From assembly GCF_023074835.1 (NCBI RefSeq), contig NZ_JALLGW010000001.1, positions 1,612,001 to 1,676,000 on the forward strand: a stretch of DNA of 64,000 nucleotides, given 5' to 3'. Positions 59,064 to 64,000 of the stretch are shown here, one piece after another; position 1 is the stretch's first letter; every line of letters starts with the position of its first letter. This DNA is from Halomarina salina. GTDB taxonomy: Archaea > Halobacteriota > Halobacteria > Halobacteriales > Haloarculaceae. The position numbers were made by a program, and so were the translations under genes. Below the pieces are notes generated by a model that did not search any database, was not told where the DNA came from, and was given only the letters and a program-made list of their open reading frames with translations.

Positions 59064-59789
59064 TTACCCCATCGCGCGGTGGAGCGGGTCGCGCCACGGT
59101 TCGGTCTTGTCGTGGGTCGCGAGCGACTCGCTCACTCGCTCGCCGAGCAGTCGCTCCGCGAACCACCCGTCGTCGACCACGCTGTCGAACTGGCCGAGCG
59201 CGTCCGTCAGTTCTCGGCCGTCGTCGATGGCGTCCTGCGCACCGGTGCGGGTCGGGGCGGGGACGTACGGGACACTGGCGGCGAGCGTCTGGGCGTTCTC
59301 GTCGTACTCGCCGTGTCTGATGACCTCGAAGGCGCTGTCGTAGTGCGACGCTGGCTGGTTGACGAACCACTCGACGGCGGAGTCGGGGTAGCCGAGCGCC
59401 TCGCCGTACTCGGCCTCGGTGCGGTCGTTCGGGTGCGTGCCGGTCTGTTCGAGGAACTCGGGGAGCGTCGTGCAGTCGGCTCCGAGGAGCAGTTCGTACC
59501 ACGTGAACGTCTGCCCGTCGTCTCGAACCGTCTCGACGGGGGTGAACGTCCACTGGAACCCGGCGGCGCTGAGGCGGTCGCCGAGCGCCGACCGTGGCAT
59601 CGCCGGGTCGGTCTCGATGGCGTCCCACGCCGGTTCGCCGTCGGCGGTGTAACAGGTGGCCAGCCCCGCCATCGGCTTGACGCCGATACCGACGGCCAGC
59701 ATGTCGATGATGTCCCCCGATGGCGCTGCGGCTCCCAGGTCCTCCCCCAGCCTGAGTAGACGGTTCGCGACGGTGGGTTCGACGGTCAT
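59064..59789 (-). CDS. Soluble protein of unknown function
   Basis: 241 aa with no membrane segment, signal or cysteine cluster. Segments include TVANRLLRLGEDLGAA, DMLAVGIGVKPMAGLATCYTADGEPAWDAI, a beta/alpha middle (FTWYELLLGAD) and a helical end (AVEWFVNQPASHYDSAFEVIRHG). The codon use and acidity match the neighbours, so it is a real gene. I do not recognise the family; no functional context is evident beside uppP. Confidence 0.7.
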   Translation of the reverse strand: MTVEPTVANRLLRLGEDLGAAAPSGDIIDMLAVGIGVKPMAGLATCYTADGEPAWDAIETDPAMPRSALGDRLSAAGFQWTFTPVETVRDDGQTFTWYELLLGADCTTLPEFLEQTGTHPNDRTEAEYGEALGYPDSAVEWFVNQPASHYDSAFEVIRHGEYDENAQTLAASVPYVPAPTRTGAQDAIDDGRELTDALGQFDSVVDDGWFAERLLGERVSESLATHDKTEPWRDPLHRAMG

Positions 59790-59997
59790 CCGGGGGGGCC
59801 TTCCCCTGTATCGGGGTGCGACGCTTCCTGGTCGTTCGAGGCGAATTGTCCCGTGTCCGTCATACCCGGTACGCAGGACTGACCACGTTTGAATGTGCTG
59901 CCTGAGTATGCGGGAACTGTCGGCAGTTCAGCGGGTACAATCGCCACGGTGTCATGCGATTCGAGGCAGTTATGGCGACTCGTTCACGCGTCAGTGT

Positions 59998-60840
59998 ATG
60001 AACCGTTCGCTGGTCGTCGCGCTCGTCGTCGGTCTGCTCCAGGGCGTCTTCGAGTGGCTTCCCGTCTCCAGCGAGGGCCAGGTGACCCTGTATCTCACCG
60101 TCGTCGAGGGCGTTCCGGCGACGACGGCGGCCCGGTTCTCGCTGTTCCTCCACGCCGGGACCGCACTCTCCGCGCTCGCGTACTACCGCGGGACGGTCCG
60201 CGGGACCCTCGCGGACGCCGTCGGGTGGCGACCGACCTCCAGGCGGCCATCCGGTTGGCGACCGACCCAGGCACTCGACTGGTCGCCCGAGCGCCGGTTC
60301 CTCGTCGCCGCGACGCTCGTCTCCGCGCTGGTGGGCGGGGCGGCGTACCTCGCGTTCGACGCCCTCGTCGACGCCGTCACCGGCGGCGTGTTCGTGGCGC
60401 TCGTCGGCCTCGCCCTCGTCGGGACGGGCCTCTTCCAGCGGTTCGCGGGGCGTGCGGTCGAACGCCGGACGGCTCCAACGCTCGTGGACGCGGTGCTCGT
60501 CGGCAGTCTGCAAGGCGTCGCGGTACTCCCCGGCGTCTCGCGGTCCGGAACGACGACCGGTGCGCTGTTGTTGCGGGGCCACGACGCCAGCGAGTCGTTC
60601 CGGCTGTCGTTCCTGCTGTCGATTCCCGCCGCGTTCGGGGCGGGAGCGCTCGTCGTCCTCACCGAGGGGGTGCTCGCGCTCTCGCCCGCGAGCGCGCTCG
60701 TGGCGCTCGCGGCGAGCGCCGTCGTCGGCTACCTGACCATCGACGCGCTGGTTCGCGTCGCCGAACGGGCGTCGTTCTGGTGGGTCTGCGTCGGTCTGGG
60801 ACTGCTCGCGGTGGTCGGCGGCCTGTTCGTCCCGGCGTGA
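59998..60840 (+). CDS. uppP: Undecaprenyl-diphosphatase (UppP/BacA) family
   Basis: 280 aa with about eight membrane segments. The first active-site motif is GLLQGVFEWLPVSSEGQ, the second LPGVSRSGTTTGAL, both complete, with the catalytic Glu and Arg/Ser. In bacteria it recycles undecaprenyl diphosphate; haloarchaea lack murein, so the likely substrate is dolichyl or another C55-60 polyprenyl diphosphate used in N-glycosylation (inference). It precedes the GlmU-like gene by 53 nt. Confidence 0.88.
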   Translation: MNRSLVVALVVGLLQGVFEWLPVSSEGQVTLYLTVVEGVPATTAARFSLFLHAGTALSALAYYRGTVRGTLADAVGWRPTSRRPSGWRPTQALDWSPERRFLVAATLVSALVGGAAYLAFDALVDAVTGGVFVALVGLALVGTGLFQRFAGRAVERRTAPTLVDAVLVGSLQGVAVLPGVSRSGTTTGALLLRGHDASESFRLSFLLSIPAAFGAGALVVLTEGVLALSPASALVALAASAVVGYLTIDALVRVAERASFWWVCVGLGLLAVVGGLFVPA

Positions 60841-60893
60841 GCGTCGGTCGAGAGCAGCAGAACGTTGACGACCCTTCGGACGTAGCGGTAGGT

Positions 60894-62081
60894 ATGACAA
60901 TCGACACCGCCGTCGTCCTCGCGGCGGGGGAAGGCAACCGGTTGCGCCCGCTGACGCACAACCGACCGAAGCCGATGCTCCCTGCGGCGAACCGGCCCAT
61001 CATGGAGTACGTGCTCGACGCGCTCGTCGACGCCGGCATCTCCCGGCTCTGTCTCGTCGTCGGCTACAAGCGCGACCGGGTGCAGGACCACTTCGGCCCC
61101 ACCTACCGGGGCGTCCCCATCGACTACGTCGTTCAGGAGAAGCAACTCGGCAGCGGCCACGCCCTCCAGCAGGCCGCCGGCACGGTCGGCGACTCGTTCG
61201 TCGTCGTCAACGGCGACCGGGTCATCGAGTCGAAGATGGTGGCGGCGGTCATCGAGGCCCACGAGGAGTCGCCCGCCGCGCTGGCCGTCCTCGAACACGG
61301 GAACGCCCAGCGCTACGGCGCGGTCGACGTCGAGAACGGTACCATCACCGCCCTCGTCGAGAAGCCGGACCGCCGCGAGTTCCGCCTCATCAACGCCGGG
61401 GTGTACGCGTTCGACCGGGACATCTTCGACGCGCTGGCACGGGCCGACCGCACCGACGGCACCCTCCCGCTGACCACCGCCGTCGAGGAACTGGTGGAGG
61501 CGCGACAGGTTCAGGCCGTCCGAACGGGCGGGCTCTGGGTCGACGCGACGTACCCGTGGGACCTGCTCGAAGTCGCCCGCGAGGTGCTGCGGCACGGACT
61601 CGTCGAAGCACCCGAGCGCGACCCGGACGTCTGGGTCGCGGACAGTGCGCGCGTCCACCCCGACGCGACGCTCCAGGGACCGGTCGTCGTCGGTCCGGAC
61701 AGCGAGATAGCGGCGGGTGCGGTCGTCGGCCCGAACGTCTCGCTGGGGCGGAACGCGACGGTCGGCGCGAACGCGACGCTCGAGGGCTCCGTCCTCGACA
61801 CGGACACGCGCGTCGGGGCGGGGAGCGTCCTCATCGACTGCGTGAGCGGTCACGACGTCCACCTCGGCCCCTCGACCATCGCGCCGGGCGGTCCCGCCGA
61901 CGTACAGGTCGGCGACGCGGTCCACCGCGGCGAGCGACTGGGGGCGGTGTTCGGCGACAGGGTCCGCGCCGAGGGTGGCGTGAACTGTGCGCCGGGGACG
62001 CTCGTCGGGACGAACGGCCACCTCCGGACCGGCGTCGTCGTCTCGGGACAGGTCAGGGCGGACAGCGAGGTGATCCGCTGA
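60894..62081 (+). CDS. glmU: Bifunctional sugar-1-phosphate nucleotidylyltransferase/acetyltransferase (GlmU-like)
   Basis: 395 aa. An N-terminal nucleotidyltransferase domain has VVLAAGEGNRLRPLTHNRPKPMLP, the GSGHALQQA loop and VVVNGDRVIE metal Asp. A C-terminal left-handed beta-helix of hexapeptide repeats (RVHPDATLQGPVVVGPDSEIAAGAVVGPNVSLG) follows. In archaea such enzymes act on GlcN-1-P/GlcNAc-1-P to make UDP-GlcNAc. Its TGA overlaps the glmS ATG (TGATG), which supports one pathway with GlmS. Confidence 0.92.
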   Translation: MTIDTAVVLAAGEGNRLRPLTHNRPKPMLPAANRPIMEYVLDALVDAGISRLCLVVGYKRDRVQDHFGPTYRGVPIDYVVQEKQLGSGHALQQAAGTVGDSFVVVNGDRVIESKMVAAVIEAHEESPAALAVLEHGNAQRYGAVDVENGTITALVEKPDRREFRLINAGVYAFDRDIFDALARADRTDGTLPLTTAVEELVEARQVQAVRTGGLWVDATYPWDLLEVAREVLRHGLVEAPERDPDVWVADSARVHPDATLQGPVVVGPDSEIAAGAVVGPNVSLGRNATVGANATLEGSVLDTDTRVGAGSVLIDCVSGHDVHLGPSTIAPGGPADVQVGDAVHRGERLGAVFGDRVRAEGGVNCAPGTLVGTNGHLRTGVVVSGQVRADSEVIR

Positions 62082-63859
62082 TGTGTGGCATCGTCGGCTG
62101 TGTCGGCCGGGACGACGAGACGCTCGCGACGCTGGTCCACGGCCTCTCGAAACTGGAGTACCGCGGCTACGACTCGGCGGGCGTGGCGCTGGTCGGGGAC
62201 GACCTCGACGTGGTCAAGCGCGCGGGCGAACTCGACGACCTGCGGGCGGCGCTCGACGACTACGACATCGGCGGCCACGTCGGCATCGGCCACACGCGCT
62301 GGTCGACCCACGGGCCGCCGACGGACGCGAACGCGCACCCGCACCGCGACTGCTCGGAGCGGGTCGCCGTCGTCCACAACGGCATCATCGAGAACTACGA
62401 GGAACTGAAGGCCGAACTCCGCGAGGACGGCCACGAGTTCCGCAGCGACACGGACACCGAGGTCATCCCCCACCTCGTCGAGGAGCGCCTCGACGCGGGC
62501 GACGACACCGAGACGGCCGTCAGAGCCGCCGTCTCGCGGCTGGAAGGCAGCTACGCGGTCGCCGTCGTCGTCGCGGGCGACGACCGCGTGTTCGCCGCCC
62601 GCGAGGACTCGCCGCTCGTCCTCGGCATCGACGACGGCGCGTTCTACCTCGCCAGCGACGTCCCCGCGTTCCGGGAGTTCACCGACCGCGTCGTCTACCT
62701 GGAGGACGGCGAGTTCGCCGTCATCTCCGCCGACGAGTGGCACGTCACCGACTCGGCGGGCCAGCGCCGCGAGAAGGATATCGATACCGTCGAGTGGTCG
62801 CCCGAGGAGACCGGCAAGTCGGGCTACGACCACTTCATGCTGAAGGAGATCCACGAACAGCCACGCTCCCTCCGGCAGTGTCTCCGGGGGCGCGTCTCGG
62901 AACTCGACGGGACGGTCGACCTCGACGTGGACGTCGACCCGGACGGCGTGCAGTTCGTCGCCTGTGGCACCTCCTACCACGCGGCGCTCTGTGGCGTCAG
63001 CCTGTTCCACGAGGCGGGTATCCCCGCACAGGCGTTCCTCGCGAGCGAGTACGCCACCTCGCCGCCGCCCGTCGACGGCGACCTCGTCATCGGCGTCACC
63101 CAGTCCGGCGAGACCGCCGACACGCTGAGTGCGCTCCGGGAGGCCAAACGCCGCGGGGCGGAGACGCTCGCCGTCACGAACGTCGTCGGGTCGTCGGTGT
63201 CCCGCGAGTGCGACCAGACGCTGTACATCCGCGCCGGTCCGGAAATCGGCGTCGCCGCGACGAAGACCTTCTCCTCGCAGGTGCTCGCGCTGGCGCTGCT
63301 CGTCCTCTCGGGGACCGGCGCGTCGCGCCAGGACGTTGCCGCGCTCCGCGACCTGCCGGGGAACGTCCAGCAGGTACTCGACGAGTCGAACGCCGAGGAC
63401 ATCGCGCGGGCGTACGACGGTTCGGACGCCTACTTCTTCATCGGCCGTGGCCTCCAGTACCCCGTCTCGCTGGAGGGCGCACTGAAGTTCAAGGAGATAT
63501 CGTACGAGCACGCCGAGGGGTTCGCCGCGGGCGAACTGAAACACGGCCCACTCGCCCTGGTCACCGAGAACACGCCCGTGTTCGCGGCCGTCACTGGCGA
63601 CGACCTGCTGGCGCGCAAGACCATCGGGAACGTCAAGGAAGTCGAGGCGCGCGACGCCCCGGTCGTCGTCGTCACCGACGGCCAGAACGACGCCGCGCGC
63701 TACGCCGACCACGTGCTGGAGGTACCGGTGAGCGACGACCGCACGGCGGCCATCCTCGCGAACGTCCAGCTACAACTCGTGGCGTACCACGCCGCCGCGC
63801 TGCTCGACCGCTCCATCGACAAGCCGCGGAACCTGGCGAAGAGCGTCACCGTGGAGTAG
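62081..63859 (+). CDS. glmS: Glutamine-fructose-6-phosphate aminotransferase
   Basis: 592 aa. Cys2 of MCGIVGCVG is the glutaminase nucleophile; YRGYDSAGVAL, HTRWSTHGPPTDANAHPH and VVHNGIIENYEEL complete the N-terminal amidotransferase. Two SIS domains follow: VACGTSYHAALCG, GVTQSGETADTLSAL, GVAATKTFSSQV, FIGRGLQYPVSLEGALKFKEISYEHAEGF, and the C-terminal ending PRNLAKSVTVE. It makes glucosamine-6-P from fructose-6-P and glutamine, the entry step for UDP-GlcNAc. Last gene of the uppP-glmU-glmS run. Confidence 0.96.
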   Translation: MCGIVGCVGRDDETLATLVHGLSKLEYRGYDSAGVALVGDDLDVVKRAGELDDLRAALDDYDIGGHVGIGHTRWSTHGPPTDANAHPHRDCSERVAVVHNGIIENYEELKAELREDGHEFRSDTDTEVIPHLVEERLDAGDDTETAVRAAVSRLEGSYAVAVVVAGDDRVFAAREDSPLVLGIDDGAFYLASDVPAFREFTDRVVYLEDGEFAVISADEWHVTDSAGQRREKDIDTVEWSPEETGKSGYDHFMLKEIHEQPRSLRQCLRGRVSELDGTVDLDVDVDPDGVQFVACGTSYHAALCGVSLFHEAGIPAQAFLASEYATSPPPVDGDLVIGVTQSGETADTLSALREAKRRGAETLAVTNVVGSSVSRECDQTLYIRAGPEIGVAATKTFSSQVLALALLVLSGTGASRQDVAALRDLPGNVQQVLDESNAEDIARAYDGSDAYFFIGRGLQYPVSLEGALKFKEISYEHAEGFAAGELKHGPLALVTENTPVFAAVTGDDLLARKTIGNVKEVEARDAPVVVVTDGQNDAARYADHVLEVPVSDDRTAAILANVQLQLVAYHAAALLDRSIDKPRNLAKSVTVE

Positions 63860-63931
63860 TACGGCGGTCGGGCGCAGTCCGCGCACGACCCCGCCGCGTA
63901 CGTCTTTCCCCTCGCAGGAGTATCTTCAGCT

Positions 63932-64000
63932 ATGGACTCCACGACGAACGAGACGAGCGCCCCCGCCCCGCTACCAGCGACGAGTCACGTCGGCCGCGTC
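63932..64000 (+). CDS. 5' end of a gene, cut by the window edge
   Basis: An ATG at 63932 opens a frame of 23 codons to the last base: MDSTTNETSAPAPLPATSHV, then GRV. A short disordered start leading to LPATSHVGRV resembles the opening of haloarchaeal VOC (glyoxalase-like) proteins, but the visible part is too short to assign. It lies 72 nt after glmS. Confidence 0.45.
   Translation, partial: MDSTTNETSAPAPLPATSHVGRV

Noticed and set aside
1-64000. Mobile elements, proviruses, CRISPR arrays, rRNA or replication origins
   Set aside because: No transposase, integrase, phage structural, Cas or Orc1/Cdc6 gene, no regularly spaced repeat array and no rRNA-like stretch were found.

Overview
The window is GC-rich, gene-dense DNA from a halophilic archaeon (class Halobacteria; the genus cannot be fixed from the sequence alone). 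The encoded proteins are strongly acidic. The information-processing genes are archaeal: aIF5B, TFS, ribosomal protein S19e, NOB1, Pus10, PAN, a PDCD5-like protein and a class I lysyl-tRNA synthetase. Many genes have a TATA-like hexamer 25-30 nt before the start codon and little or no leader, the usual haloarchaeal leaderless arrangement. I saw no rRNA, tRNA, CRISPR array, transposase, integrase or replication origin. The window looks like stable chromosome with some lineage-specific genes.

Layout. 1-3.7 kb: 3' end of a ZIP metal transporter, a cytochrome P450 whose haem-ligand cysteine is replaced by tyrosine, a zinc-ribbon protein, TFS and a DUF1508 protein. 3.7-6.1 kb: thiamine operon thiE-thiM-thiD with 4-nt overlaps (thiL is separate at 17.2 kb). 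6.2-11.6 kb: an SDR oxidoreductase, a PitA-type chlorite dismutase-like/ABM haem protein with a duplicated middle domain, an FNT anion channel and a PDZ-containing site-2 protease. 11.6-15.3 kb: pyrH-lysS, a pair of direct repeats, and a MobB-MoaE fusion. 15.3-24.8 kb: DUF7123, a second site-2 protease, thiL, two membrane transporters, rps19e, a PDCD5-like protein, hisS, a sulfatase and truA. 24.8-31.5 kb: M28 peptidase, oligoendopeptidase F, PAN, pyruvoyl arginine decarboxylase, DUF5811 and an AEC transporter. 31.6-38.8 kb: infB, halocyanin, a PRC-barrel/NOB1 pair, a 49-aa RHH-like gene, a CPBP protease, pgi and DUF5812.

39-45.7 kb: a terpene-synthase-like gene divergent from a 959-aa PAS/GAF/HTH-10 sensor-regulator, then secF-secD. 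45.9-52.8 kb: a regulator built from two tandem copies of a winged-helix/zinc-ribbon protein, a GNAT, an internally deleted macro-domain gene, rnhB, and a canonical P450 flanked by two HTH-10 regulators. 52.6-59.8 kb: a 46-aa gene, pus10, membrane proteins (YciC-like, DUF389, DUF1328), a carotenoid oxygenase and a 38-aa zinc-finger gene. 60-64 kb: uppP, a GlmU-like enzyme and glmS in a row, which fits UDP-sugar and lipid-carrier supply for surface glycans.

The points most worth following up are the terpene-synthase-like protein (DDxxE, an Arg exactly 46 residues before an N-T-E triad), the Cys-to-Tyr P450, the one-polypeptide duplicated regulator with an 84-nt identical tract, and the macro-domain gene with its centre missing.
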